This document shows, in pieces, positions 55,092-64,000 of a DNA stretch of 64,000 nucleotides. The DNA lies in the NCBI GenBank assembly GCA_028690155.1, contig JAQVBU010000004.1:1-64000 (forward strand), in the 5' to 3' direction. Below the pieces are notes generated by a model that ran no database searches, was not told where the DNA came from, and was given only the letters and a program-made list of their open reading frames with translations. The position numbers were made by a program, and so were the translations under genes. Origin of the DNA: Alphaproteobacteria bacterium (GTDB lineage Bacteria > Pseudomonadota > Alphaproteobacteria > UBA9219). Every line of letters begins with the position of its first letter. Position 1 is the stretch's first letter.

Positions 55092-55859
55092 TTATGCCTT
55101 GTCGTTGCTTTTTTTATGGTTGCGTGTGTCGATCAGAGCCGACAGCACGCCATGCCATGTCCGGATTTCCTGCTCCGTCATGGCCGCGCGTTGAAGCGTG
55201 TTATGCAGATTGCGCATCATGGCGGGACGCATGGCTTCGGTCGAGAAGAAACCCGCGTCGTCCAGCGCGTCTGTCAACCTGTGGAAAAAATTCAGGTATT
55301 CTTCACGCGTTGCCGGAAGGTTTCCCCCTGTATGAAGAACATTATCCGGCGTCTTGTCTTGCGCTTGGTACCATTCGTATCCGATCAGCAAAACCGATTG
55401 TGCCAGATTTAGCGAGGTGAACGCCGGATTTAACGGGATGGTGATTAACGCGTTGGCCAGAACGACATAATCGTTGATCAAGCCGGTCCGTTCGCGGCCG
55501 AACATGACGCCGATTTTTTCGCCGTTCTGCGTTCTTTGGATCATGTCGGGTGTGGCGGCGCGGGGGGTCATAATCCGATGGGTCATGTCATGCGTGCGTG
55601 CGCTCGTGGCATAGACGAAGTTCAGATCGGCAAGAGCTTCTTCCAGCGAGCCGAACACGCGGGCCTTTTGCAGGATTTCGTCGGCGCCGCTGGAGGCCGC
55701 GGCCATGCGTTTTTGATGAACCTCGCCCAAGGGCCATGGATCGCGAGGATTAACGAGGCGAAGCTCTTCCAGCCCCGTGTTCATCATGGCGCGTGCCGTC
55801 ATGCCAATGTTTTCGACGAGCTGCGGTTCGACAAGCAGGATAACGGGTGCAGGCAACAT
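55092..55859 (-). CDS. trmJ: SpoU-family RNA methyltransferase (TrmJ-like)
   Basis: A 255-residue SPOUT methylase. The N-terminus PVILLVEPQLVENIGMTARAM, the central GREXXGL-type motif FGRERTGLINDYV and ITIPLNPAFTSLNLAQSV form the SAM knot. TrmJ methylates the 2'-O of position 32 in tRNAs. The C-terminal domain (about 170-255) has the family helices. ATG 55859 was chosen because the upstream open frame lies inside ispDF. Confidence 0.88.
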   Translation of the reverse strand: MLPAPVILLVEPQLVENIGMTARAMMNTGLEELRLVNPRDPWPLGEVHQKRMAAASSGADEILQKARVFGSLEEALADLNFVYATSARTHDMTHRIMTPRAATPDMIQRTQNGEKIGVMFGRERTGLINDYVVLANALITIPLNPAFTSLNLAQSVLLIGYEWYQAQDKTPDNVLHTGGNLPATREEYLNFFHRLTDALDDAGFFSTEAMRPAMMRNLHNTLQRAAMTEQEIRTWHGVLSALIDTRNHKKSNDKA

Positions 55860-55863
55860 GGCG

Positions 55864-57024
55864 TTAGCAAGCAAAGCGGACGATGACGGTGGCCTGCGCG
55901 GCGATCCCTTCGCCGCGCCCGGTGAAGCCGAGTTTTTCAGTCGTTGTGGCCTTGACGTTGACGCGTTCGGGGTCAATCTCAAGAAGCTCGGCCACACGCT
56001 TGACCATGGCCTCGCGGTGCGGCCCGATCTTGGGCGCCTCGCACATAAAGGTTATGTCCGCGTTGGATATAATGCCTCCACGTTCGGCTGTCATGCTTAC
56101 GGCATGATGTACGAAAAGAGCACTGTCTGCGTTTTTCCATTTTGCATCGGAAGGCGGAAAATGCTGGCCGATGTCGCCGCCGCCGATGGCGCCGAGGATC
56201 GCGTCGACAAGAGCGTGCAATCCGACGTCGGCGTCTGAATGGCCTTCGCAGCGGAAAGTATGGGGAATGGTTACGCCGCACAGGATGATACGGTCGCCGG
56301 GGACAAGGCGATGAACGTCAAAGCCCAGGCCCGTGCGGCAGTCGCCGTAATGCTGGCCCATCAGGCGAGCCGCTCTGTCGAGATCGTCGGTGGTGGTAAT
56401 TTTCATGTTATCCGCGCTTGATTGAATGAGAATGACGGGGATGCCGGCTTTTTCAGCGACCGAGGCGTCGTCGGTCAACTGAGCGCCTGCCGCTTGCCGG
56501 TGCGCCGCGAGAATGTCACTAAAGTGAAAAGCCTGGGGGGTATAAGCTTGCCAAAGGTTAGAGCGATCCACGGTCGTGACGATTGTCGTATCGTCGCCGC
56601 GTTTCAGGGTATCGACAACGCGCCTTGCGGCAATCGCGCCTTTGTTCATGTCGAGCGCGCGGCGGACATCGGTAATCGTATTCGTATCGACCAAAGGCCG
56701 CGCGCCGTCGTGGATCATGACAAAATCGGGCTTTGGATTTTCCTGAGCCAAGGCTTCGAGTCCAAAAAGAACACTTTCCTGCCGGGTTGAGCCTCCGGCC
56801 ACAGGATCGGGAAGGCCCAAATCGCCAACGGCTTCGTCGTACATATCCCTGTGAGCGGGATTGATGACAACGCGCACGCCGTCGATATGCGGATGATTCA
56901 GAAAAGCCAGAACGCTTCGTCTTAAAACGGGCATACCGAGCAGCGAGCAATACTGCTTGGGTATGGCGTCGCCAAAACGCGAACCCGTTCCGGCCGCTAC
57001 GATAAGCGCAACGCAAGAAGACAT
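55864..57024 (-). CDS. ispDF: Bifunctional IspD-IspF (MEP pathway)
   Basis: A 386-residue fusion. The N-terminal IspD (1-225) has LIVAAGTGSRFGDAIPKQY and IHDGARPLVD, and makes CDP-methylerythritol. The C-terminal IspF (about 230-386) has GLGFDVHRLVPG, EGHSDADVGLHALVDAILGA and the closing KATTTEKLGFTGRGEGIAAQA, and forms the cyclic diphosphate. The fusion is common in alphaproteobacteria. With dxs at 3-5 kb this covers three MEP steps. trmJ-like follows four bases on. Confidence 0.97.
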   Translation of the reverse strand: MSSCVALIVAAGTGSRFGDAIPKQYCSLLGMPVLRRSVLAFLNHPHIDGVRVVINPAHRDMYDEAVGDLGLPDPVAGGSTRQESVLFGLEALAQENPKPDFVMIHDGARPLVDTNTITDVRRALDMNKGAIAARRVVDTLKRGDDTTIVTTVDRSNLWQAYTPQAFHFSDILAAHRQAAGAQLTDDASVAEKAGIPVILIQSSADNMKITTTDDLDRAARLMGQHYGDCRTGLGFDVHRLVPGDRIILCGVTIPHTFRCEGHSDADVGLHALVDAILGAIGGGDIGQHFPPSDAKWKNADSALFVHHAVSMTAERGGIISNADITFMCEAPKIGPHREAMVKRVAELLEIDPERVNVKATTTEKLGFTGRGEGIAAQATVIVRFAC

Positions 57025-57164
57025 AAGAAGGCCCTAAAAACCGTTTCAAAGAAGCAACGGACTTTAACGCGTTATACTCAGAAATCAAGAATCTTCAGAA
57101 AAAAGGCTTTATGGCCAACGTGTTGCGGTTTTGCTCGAGAGCGACCAAGAACGGCTGGGAGTAA

Positions 57165-57818
57165 TTAATTATCTTTCGATTGTCGTTTTTTTGCGTCTTT
57201 CATGAAAGCGATAACGGTTTCATCCGGAACCTGCTCGAAATTTTCATAGATTTGACCGACGCCCATAAACAATGAGGGTTTTTCAAGGCAAAAGATAGCG
57301 TCGGCTTGAGTGCGGAGCGGTAAAAGCGCCTCCTCCGGAGCGATGGGAACGGCGACGATAACCTTGTCGGGATTCTGAGCCTTTGTGGCATTAAGGGCGG
57401 CGCGCATGTCGGCGCCCGTGGCGATACCGTCATCGACAAGAATGACGGTTTTCCCACGGACTTCCGGCGGAGGCCTGTTTTCACGGTAAAGGGCGTTTCG
57501 TTCTTGGAGCACGGTTTTTTCGCGGGCGATGACGCGATCGAGGGAGGCTTGCTGGACATCATAGAGCTTGATGATGTCGTCGTTCAGGACGCATGTTGAG
57601 GGTAGAGCAAGAGCGCCCATGGCAAGTTCCGGATTTTCGGGGAGGCCCAGCTTCCGGACGAGAAGGAGGTCCAACGGCGCGTGAAGGGCCTTGGCAACTT
57701 CGGCTGCGACCGCGACGCCGCCTCGCGGCAAGCCAAGAATGATGACAGAAGCATCGTTCTTGTAACAAGCCAGCTTTTTTGCCAACGCTTTTCCGGCTTC
57801 GGTTCGGTCGCGGAACAT
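57165..57818 (-). CDS. Phosphoribosyltransferase-domain protein
   Basis: A 217-residue protein with the PRPP-binding motif VILVDDGIATGADMRAAL (about residues 120-137) and the N-terminal DRTEAGKALAKKL plus ILGLPRGGVAVA segment of the stand-alone PRTase family. The nucleobase substrate cannot be read. ATG 57818 is used because the family starts MFRDRTEAG; the longer open frame has no ribosome site. No partner gene is adjacent. Confidence 0.85.
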   Translation of the reverse strand: MFRDRTEAGKALAKKLACYKNDASVIILGLPRGGVAVAAEVAKALHAPLDLLLVRKLGLPENPELAMGALALPSTCVLNDDIIKLYDVQQASLDRVIAREKTVLQERNALYRENRPPPEVRGKTVILVDDGIATGADMRAALNATKAQNPDKVIVAVPIAPEEALLPLRTQADAIFCLEKPSLFMGVGQIYENFEQVPDETVIAFMKDAKKRQSKDN

Positions 57819-58028
57819 GAAAGGTAGTATTGCAGGGAAAAAAGGACGTGTCGAGAACGCGATTGGTCGGCGCGCTGTCGGCATTGGCTTACAAAATTGC
57901 ACGAATTAGGACTGCGCAACGCGGTTGCGCCATCTTTAATTCTGTCGACGTTTCTTCCATTCGGGGAAGACAATCGGCGGACGGTCTGGCTTAAAAGCCA
58001 GAAAGTGAGACCCCCTTGAAAAAATTCG

Positions 58029-58283
58029 TTACGGATAAGTCGTTATGATTTTGTTATAAATCCAGGCGACAAGAAACCCGCCGACAAAGCCGTCAATAAA
58101 AGCCCACAAGGCCCCTATGCATGCGCCGCCGAACGTAGACGTATACCCAATATAAAGAGAGGACAAAGAAGACACCAGCGACGTTCCCCATCCCCAAAGA
58201 GAAACCAAGCCCAGAATAAAAACAGCGAGAGCCCATACAGCGCCGAAAGAAAGGCCGAGGGCCAAAGGATGCAGTTTGTTCAT
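58029..58283 (-). CDS. Small membrane protein, holin-annotated family
   Basis: An 84-residue protein with two to three membrane segments and glycine-rich helices. The repeated GALWAFIDGFVGGFLVAWIYNKI end is typical of small proteins often labelled bacteriophage holin or TM-glycine-zipper proteins. Function is unknown and the label is not evidence of phage origin. A GAAAGGAGAAA site fixes ATG 58283. The open frame extends upstream but without support. Confidence 0.75.
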   Translation of the reverse strand: MNKLHPLALGLSFGAVWALAVFILGLVSLWGWGTSLVSSLSSLYIGYTSTFGGACIGALWAFIDGFVGGFLVAWIYNKIITTYP

Positions 58284-58345
58284 GAGTTTCTCCTTTCCAA
58301 AAGGGTTGGGTGTGCGCAGAAAAGATGAAAGAAATCGGAGAAATC

Positions 58346-58954
58346 TTACACGATTACAGAGAATATTTCGATAGGGCGCGTTGTGAGCATACCATCGTCG
58401 CCGATTTCGTTGAGGATAACGCGCCAGCATGAGGCCGTTGCGTCGAAAGAGAAGGTGCAAAGCCCACCATTTGGAACGTGGGCTATTTTTTGGTGGTGAA
58501 AGGATAAAACAGCATGAAACACGCCGCCGTGTGTGACAATTAACACAGGAGAAGAAGGGAGCATGTCAAGCTGATCGAAGCCTTGTCTGACGCGCGCCGT
58601 GAAGTTTTCCCAAGATTCGCCATGCGGAGGCGTGAGGCCTTTGTTTATTTTTTCTCGAATATTTTTCCACGGCTTTCCCGCCCAGTCGCCGAAGGATTGT
58701 TCGCTGAAGAGCCGGTCTTCGCGTAAAGGAAGCCCAAGCTCCGCATCCAAGATACGCGCCGTGTCCCGAGCTCGCGACAGGGGACTGTGAACGATAAGCT
58801 TAGGAGGTTCCGGTAGGAGGTTGAGCACAAGCCGGGCCTTTTCCGCCTGGGCCCTTCCACGGTCCGTCAAGGGTGTGTCTATGGAACCTGAAGCATATCC
58901 GGCCGCATTGGCGATGCTTTCGCCGTGTCGGATCATATAAAACTTATTGATCAT
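58346..58954 (-). CDS. Histidine phosphatase superfamily protein
   Basis: A 202-residue phosphatase with the RHGE motif MIRHGESIANAAGY (catalytic His near residue 9) and the second histidine in IVTHGGVFHAVL. It resembles phosphoglycerate-mutase-like or alpha-ribazole phosphatases. Start ATG 58954 was chosen because it starts directly before the domain. The substrate is not known. Confidence 0.87.
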   Translation of the reverse strand: MINKFYMIRHGESIANAAGYASGSIDTPLTDRGRAQAEKARLVLNLLPEPPKLIVHSPLSRARDTARILDAELGLPLREDRLFSEQSFGDWAGKPWKNIREKINKGLTPPHGESWENFTARVRQGFDQLDMLPSSPVLIVTHGGVFHAVLSFHHQKIAHVPNGGLCTFSFDATASCWRVILNEIGDDGMLTTRPIEIFSVIV

Positions 58955-59192
58955 GGCGTTATTCCAGGAAGGCTGAAGGGAGGGCGATGTTAAGCGTTTT
59001 TTGTTTGCGCCGAAGGCGTCGACGTGGAGAAAAGGATGGTATGAGAACCAGTTGAACATATTAATTATAGAGAAATCTTTCTATCATAAACTCTCTGAAA
59101 GAGAATTTTTGGATGAACCCGAGATATAATGCGAGCGTGTTTATTGATCGGATTTTTGTTGTTTCTATTATAAGGATAAGAAGGGATTTGCT

Positions 59193-59663
59193 ATGTCGCA
59201 GTATCATCGCATTCCATACGATGGGGATTACTATGACGATATACCAAGAGTTCGCCTAAATATCCTTAGGGCCGACGAAATCAAGAAAAATTTGCCGTCC
59301 GTAGAAGAAGGCCACACGCGATTGTGGCGCGGAAACCGTCCCGGCGAAGTGGGCCAAAATCCTTCGTTTACTAATTCATTGGTTGGCATAGCCCTGCCGT
59401 TTAGAGATGGATATGGGGGAGAGTTGTCTTATGTCGATGTTCCGGCGGAGCAGTTAGAGGCGTATCTTTGTAGAGGGGGCGTTGTTCCAAACGCAGAATT
59501 CAGAGTGCCGCCAGAGATTGCAAGCAAAGCCAAAATTGTAGACCGGGCCATAGTGTGTCCCGGAGGACGGGAGAGTGGGTATAATATAATAGAAAAGGCT
59601 TACCCCAGTAAGCCGTCTTTAAGCGAAAACTACAAGGGCCCGAAGGGATGGGCCTTTTTTTGA
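59193..59663 (+). CDS. Unknown protein, possibly ADP-ribosyltransferase-like fold
   Basis: A 156-residue protein rich in aromatic residues near its start. A segment HTRLWRGNRP, a later PSFTNS and NAEFRVPPE recall the R-S-E core of ART-fold toxins, but spacing and fold cannot be proved by eye. There is no signal peptide. The stop falls inside a GGCCC/GGGCC terminator, so the last residues (KGPKGWAFF) are encoded by its stem. No antitoxin-like gene is adjacent, though a gene remnant follows. Confidence 0.55.
   Translation: MSQYHRIPYDGDYYDDIPRVRLNILRADEIKKNLPSVEEGHTRLWRGNRPGEVGQNPSFTNSLVGIALPFRDGYGGELSYVDVPAEQLEAYLCRGGVVPNAEFRVPPEIASKAKIVDRAIVCPGGRESGYNIIEKAYPSKPSLSENYKGPKGWAFF
59636..59661 (+). 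terminator. Terminator overlapping the 3' end of the 59193 gene
   Basis: A GGGCCC/GGGCC stem around GAAGGGAT is followed by eight T residues. It lies within the last codons of the gene. Confidence 0.75.
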
Positions 59664-59683
59664 TCCCGGCTTGTTGCGCGTAG

Positions 59684-59851
59684 CGCTTTGACGTTCTTTC
59701 CCCATCAAGCCAGTCAGCTTTTGGCACATTAGTAAAACGCCTGAATAATTATATTCTTCATGGCAGAACAGTAGATACAAAGCATTTTATGAAGTACTTA
59801 GAAACAAAAGAGGCTAGCCCTATTGCTGTTAGTCCGTTATGCGATTTCTAA
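59684..59851 (+). pseudogene. Possible C-terminal remnant of an unknown gene
   Basis: An open frame of 55 codons without an early start codon encodes a natural-looking tail with TLVKRLNNYILHGRTVDTKH and ends SPLCDF. A stop lies directly before it. The composition is protein-like, so it may be the end of a decayed gene; chance is not excluded. Confidence 0.35.
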
Positions 59852-60094
59852 AAAGACATTGCGTTTAATGGAAGACAAGCTTTGCGGCCGAGATGAACCC
59901 TTTAGCGGCCATTTCGAGCCTGCCTCCTAGAATTACCCCGCCTGACGGCGACGTCGGCTTTGCCGACGACGGGATGTACGCGCTGCGCCCGTGTTGCGGG
60001 CTTGCTGCGTCTCAATTTTCTGGTCGCGCCCTTCGCTTTCGCTCGGTCGCTCCCGAAAATTGTCGAACCCGACGGGCTTTTCAGCTCCGTAAGC
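59852..60094. other. Gene-free, hairpin-rich stretch before tRNA-Glu
   Basis: This region has several inverted repeats, such as CGTCGGCTTTGCCGACG near 59951-59969, but no credible gene. Open frames here are low-complexity and overlap the tRNA in other frames. Confidence 0.5.
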
Positions 60095-60140
60095 GACGCC
60101 AACGAAAAGACCCCCAATCGGGGGTCTTTTCGTTGGCGTC
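60095..60140 (-). terminator. Terminator of tRNA-Glu (21-bp perfect inverted repeat)
   Basis: Arms 60095-60115 and 60120-60140 are perfect complements with a four-base loop, and one arm includes the 3' end of the tRNA. A GGGGGTC/GACCCCC core followed by TTTTC on the minus strand supports termination. Confidence 0.8.
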
Positions 60141-60209
60141 CCCTACGGGATTCGAACCCGTGTTACCACCGTGAAAGGGTGATGTCCTAGGCCTCTAGAC
60201 GAAGGGGAC
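60134..60209 (-). tRNA. tRNA-Glu (UUC)
   Basis: A 76-base tRNA with encoded CCA. The acceptor GTCCCCT pairs with AGGGGAC, and the anticodon loop CTTTCAC gives UUC. It is nearly identical to the E. coli gene. Confidence 0.97.
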
Positions 60210-60307
60210 AAGCGTAAATCACAATAACTGCGATCTAGGCGGGCCACTGTTAACCGAGGACGGCTTTTGAATCAAGTAAGATATTGGTTGCGACGCTTTT
60301 TTCTCTT

Positions 60308-60520
60308 CTAGGCCGAGAATCTGTCGGTATTTTTAGCTTCTTTTTTGTTCTTTGTGGCCACATAATGAATTTTTTGGGCGGCGAGGCGCTTGAGTTCCTC
60401 CTGACCGGCCATGGCGGGCGCTTGGAAGACGACTTCAAGCCCTGTTTTTGCATCGACCGCGCAAACACGCAGAGCCGTGCCAATGCGCTGTATTTCCATT
60501 AAGATTTCAGTTGTGCTCAT
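60308..60520 (-). CDS. DUF6898-like small protein
   Basis: A 70-residue protein. The segment MEIQRIGTALRVCAVDAKTGLEVVF and the end KIHYVATK fit a small alphaproteobacterial family of unknown function. The ribosome site is weak. There is no signal or membrane helix. It lies between tRNA-Glu and the divergent ferredoxin reductase gene. Confidence 0.65.
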   Translation of the reverse strand: MSTTEILMEIQRIGTALRVCAVDAKTGLEVVFQAPAMAGQEELKRLAAQKIHYVATKNKKEAKNTDRFSA

Positions 60521-60629
60521 ATTTTTATATTAAGATACCCTAAAGTCTCCCGCAAGATGGGAGTATGACCCCCATCTTATTGAAAGACTTGATGCTGCGC
60601 GAGCATTCAGCTAAAGACGCAAGGTCTGA

Positions 60630-61706
<1,077 letters not shown>

Positions 61707-61730
61707 TTGAACGAGAGAGAGGACAAGACA

Positions 61731-62045
61731 ATGAAAGTTTATGTGACGGATCGAGAAGGCAAAGAGCACGAACTTGAAGCCACCGAGGATTGGACGCTTA
61801 TGGAAATTATCCGCGAAGGGGGCCTTCCTATCTTGGCTCAATGCGGCGGATCGTGCGCTTGCGCGACATGCCACGTGTATATCGATCCGGCGTGGAAAGC
61901 CAAGCTGCCAGAGCCGAGCGAGGAAGAAGTCGGCATGCTGGATGGCGCGTTCGAGGTGACGGAGGATTCCCGCCTTTCCTGCCAGATTCCTTTTACCAAG
62001 GATCTTGATGGGCTGAAGGTTACGTTGGCCCCCGGATCGGTCTAG
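61731..62045 (+). CDS. 2Fe-2S ferredoxin (adrenodoxin/putidaredoxin type)
   Basis: A 104-residue ferredoxin. The cluster ligands lie in CGGSCACATCHVYI and a later cysteine in RLSCQIPF; the motif spacing is CX5CX2C. ATG 61731 has GAGAGGA upstream. It follows the ferredoxin reductase and probably receives electrons from it, for iron-sulfur assembly or a cytochrome P450-like partner not in the window. A terminator-like hairpin follows. Confidence 0.93.
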   Translation: MKVYVTDREGKEHELEATEDWTLMEIIREGGLPILAQCGGSCACATCHVYIDPAWKAKLPEPSEEEVGMLDGAFEVTEDSRLSCQIPFTKDLDGLKVTLAPGSV

Positions 62046-62359
62046 GCGGCGTGGCCGCCGCGGGCTTTTGTTTATCTTTCATTTCGCAAGCCGCCGTTTA
62101 TGGTGCGGCCTAACCAATGGGAGAGCGGCTCTTATTGGTAGCTCCCGCTTGCGGTATGGAGAGCGGACGGTCGGGATAATCCGGTAGAATCCAAACCACA
62201 GCGGCGGGGCGCCGCCGGAGGCTTTCTTTGGGTCTGGCCAAGCGTTGGCTCAAACAAAGGGGGCTTGCCCCTCTATTTGTTGAATTATTTTCATGAATGT
62301 CTGTTATATTTTTTAACGCCATAGGCTGATTGCGCGCTTTATTTGAATAGGAGAATTTT
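62046..62359. other. Structured intergenic region
   Basis: No gene is seen. It holds at least four hairpins: GGCGGC/GCCGCC at 62046-62060 with a T tract (probable ferredoxin terminator), CCAAT...ATTGG enclosing AGAGC/GCTCT at 62114-62138, GCGGCG/CGCCGC at 62201-62215 and AGGGG/CCCCT at 62258-62272. The density of stems is unusual and could be a repeat element or an RNA. Confidence 0.55.
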
Positions 62360-63427
62360 ATGGAAACAGGAGACCAACTCATCGAACAAGCCGTTGCGGC
62401 TATCGTTTCCGGAAAGGCTTCTGTGGCGGGAGGCCTTGACGGGCTTGCCCGCGTGACAGAAAAAACAGCCCACTTTGTGGAGCAATTTTCGTCTACGAGC
62501 GAGCCTCTTATCGATCCTCTTATGCTGATGGCTCAGGCGCTGGCCAAGAGCCCGTATTATACAGTGCCCGCGCTTGAGGCCTTTAAGACCGTTGCCACTC
62601 ATGAAAATCCCAAAAACGCGCGGGGAAAAGGAAACGACACCGAAAAAGAAGCGTTGGACGGCATCTATCAAAATTTCGAAAAACTGCCTCGTTCAGAAGT
62701 TGTTCCTTGGGGCAAATATCTTATCGAGCATCGCTACAAGCGTCCGGAAGTGAGGGGCGTCATCCTTCGTTTGGCCAAAGAGCTTCCTTTTCCGTTGCGC
62801 GTCGAAAGCGATTTATATGTTGCGGGTTCCTTCACCGGCTACGATCAGGATACCGAGGTTCAAAAACGAGCCTTGAGCGATGCACTCGAAAGCATCGAAA
62901 AAATACCCCCGGAATCCAATTTCGTAGGTTTTTATAGGACGGTGTCTCGTTATGGTTCTGTCGATGAGGGCTTGGCTCAACGCGCCTTGGAGGGCGTGCT
63001 CAAGCACGCGGCTTTTCTGAAAGAGCCATCGGCCCGTGTCGATGCCCATATATCTGTCATCGATTCTTCATGGGCGACGGAGGCTCAAAAACAGAAAGCG
63101 GCAAACAACATCAGCGACGATGTGTCGAGCCTCGCCGCCGCTGAGGAACGCAAAAGAGCCAATCAGTACGTCCTTCTTTGTTCGCAGGATCCCGAGCGTC
63201 AGATGGCGGCCTTGAAGGGGATCGTCGACGACTTCGGAAATCTTGATGACACGGTCCGCAAGGAGACAATCGACCTCTTCCGGGCCGTTGACGAGAGCGA
63301 CCGTTTCGCCGCGTCGATAAAGACAATCGTCCGAAATAAACTCGAGGAACTTGAGGGGCCGCACGCGCCTACAGACAAGTCTGTGGAGACATTGAGAGCA
63401 ACCGTTTCCTCGTTTCTTTCCCTCTAG
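62360..63427 (+). CDS. Large hypothetical protein (355 aa)
   Basis: A soluble, nearly all-helical protein without signal peptide. Amphipathic helices recur in a pattern that would suit a HEAT- or TPR-like solenoid, but no repeat signature is certain. A lysine- and glutamate-rich middle (about 85-100) looks like a linker. I recognise no family. The start ATG 62360 has GGAG six to nine bases upstream (TAGGAGAATTTT). It is convergent with thrS. Confidence 0.65.
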   Translation: METGDQLIEQAVAAIVSGKASVAGGLDGLARVTEKTAHFVEQFSSTSEPLIDPLMLMAQALAKSPYYTVPALEAFKTVATHENPKNARGKGNDTEKEALDGIYQNFEKLPRSEVVPWGKYLIEHRYKRPEVRGVILRLAKELPFPLRVESDLYVAGSFTGYDQDTEVQKRALSDALESIEKIPPESNFVGFYRTVSRYGSVDEGLAQRALEGVLKHAAFLKEPSARVDAHISVIDSSWATEAQKQKAANNISDDVSSLAAAEERKRANQYVLLCSQDPERQMAALKGIVDDFGNLDDTVRKETIDLFRAVDESDRFAASIKTIVRNKLEELEGPHAPTDKSVETLRATVSSFLSL

Positions 63428-63498
63428 GTTCGAGTTTTCTTTCGGAATGAAGAACCGTTCGTTCTTCGCGTCCAATCGAGGCCTTTTTCAGCAGACTG

Positions 63499-64000
63499 TT
63501 AAGCGCGCTTCCGCGTCCGATCCGGCGGCAAAGCCTCGGTTTTCAGGCGTGCCGTAACATCGTCCAGCGAAAGAATTTCCTGAGCCTTTCCGTCCAGACG
63601 GCGCAGCGCCACGGTGCCGTTTTCCGCTTCCTTGCCGCCGACGACAAGGATGGCTGGGATTTTCATCAGGCTGTGGTCGCGGATCTTGGCGTTGATCTTT
63701 TCGCCGCGAATGTCCAACTCGGCACGGATGCCGGCGGCTTTCAGGGTTTCAAAGACCTTGACCGCATAGTCGTCGGCCTGATTGGTGATGGTGCACACAA
63801 CCGCTTGCGTCGGGCACAGCCAGAAGGGGAACTTGCCCGCATAGTGTTCGATTAAAACGCCGATAAAGCGCTCGATCGAGCCCATGATCGCGCGGTGGAT
63901 CATGTTGGGAATATGCTTTTCTCCGTCGTCGCCGATATAGCTCAGCCCCAAACGGCGCGGCATGTTCATATCGACCTGGATGGTGCCGCACTGCCACTCG
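63499..64000 (-). CDS. thrS: Threonyl-tRNA synthetase, C-terminal part (partial)
   Basis: The last 167 residues of ThrRS run off the window edge. The end of the catalytic core ([18 protein letters not shown]) and the [21 protein letters not shown] segment are followed by the anticodon-binding domain, with [10 protein letters not shown] and [14 protein letters not shown]. The reading frame stays open to the edge. The enzyme attaches threonine to its tRNA. The catalytic zinc residues lie outside the window. Confidence 0.97.
   Translation of the reverse strand, partial: EWQCGTIQVDMNMPRRLGLSYIGDDGEKHIPNMIHRAIMGSIERFIGVLIEHYAGKFPFWLCPTQAVVCTITNQADDYAVKVFETLKAAGIRAELDIRGEKINAKIRDHSLMKIPAILVVGGKEAENGTVALRRLDGKAQEILSLDDVTARLKTEALPPDRTRKRA

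Noticed and set aside
58029..58283. Prophage signal from the holin-like label
   Set aside because: The small membrane protein family is widespread outside phages, and no other phage gene is nearby.
59893..60190. Overlapping frames near tRNA-Glu (ending FEPVLPP or DSNPCYHRERVMS)
   Set aside because: These are well-known spurious translations of tRNA genes and their terminators.

Overview
The window is a stretch of chromosome from an alphaproteobacterium of moderate GC content. The lineage signals are a CcrM-type GANTC methyltransferase next to rnhB, a dusB-ntrY-ntrX locus, a DUF4167 protein, a fused ispDF, a DUF6898-like small protein and the order mltA-smr-yraN-rsmI-lppC. I cannot place it below class. 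Almost everything is housekeeping. Genes are densely packed, with short gaps or start/stop overlaps. Only the far left edge holds a recognisable mobile element: the end of an IS3-family insertion that cuts off rlmJ.

Layout, left to right. 1-2.7 kb: IS end, rlmJ fragment, a periplasmic peptidoglycan-binding protein and two orphan pseudopilins. 2.7-10.2 kb: mlaC/hpnM-like and dxs (isoprenoid precursors), fabG, accC-accB, aroQ, a DsbA/Com1-like thiol protein and a small unknown protein. 10.3-15.5 kb: dusB, a free-standing Fis-like protein, ntrY and ntrX. 15.6-24.4 kb: glmS, rpmG, glmU (UDP-GlcNAc supply), recJ, an ABC1 kinase that seems to start at ATT, ccrM and rnhB. 24.7-28.5 kb: DUF4167, dapF, mtaB, ftsY and tRNA-Lys. 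28.5-34.3 kb: an exopolysaccharide export set (BY-kinase, Wzz/GumC-like protein, beta-barrel, Wza-like protein, ExeA-like ATPase) followed by a secreted cysteine-motif protein. 34.3-41.6 kb: mltA, smr, yraN, rsmI, lppC-like, an unknown, hemW, ribE and nrdR.

41.9-49.9 kb: unknown with a leader peptide, a metallophosphoesterase, a two-domain hexapeptide acyltransferase, a leucine tRNA split by a group I intron, a histone H1-like gene, tadA, rluB, rsmD and a class A PBP. 50.1-53.9 kb: infC (ATC start), a TadE/TadE/TadG-like trio and a 71-bp tandem repeat. 53.9-64 kb: glycine-zipper protein, pteridine-reductase-like SDR, trmJ-like, ispDF, a phosphoribosyltransferase, a small membrane protein, a histidine phosphatase, an unknown, tRNA-Glu, a DUF6898-like protein, ferredoxin-NADP reductase with its ferredoxin, a large unknown and the 3' part of thrS.

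Functional threads are cell-envelope building (glmS/glmU, dapF, PBP1, mltA, lppC, EPS export), isoprenoid supply (dxs, ispDF, possibly hopanoid transport) and RNA modification (dusB, mtaB, tadA, rluB, rsmD, rsmI, trmJ). The most unusual items are the intron-split tRNA-Leu, the Fis-only remnant of ntrC beside dusB and ntrYX, the export module without exosortase or glycosyltransferases, the duplicated CX3C-X9-CX3C protein beside it, and the ATT-initiated ABC1 kinase. All functional calls come from reading motifs by eye; no database search was run.
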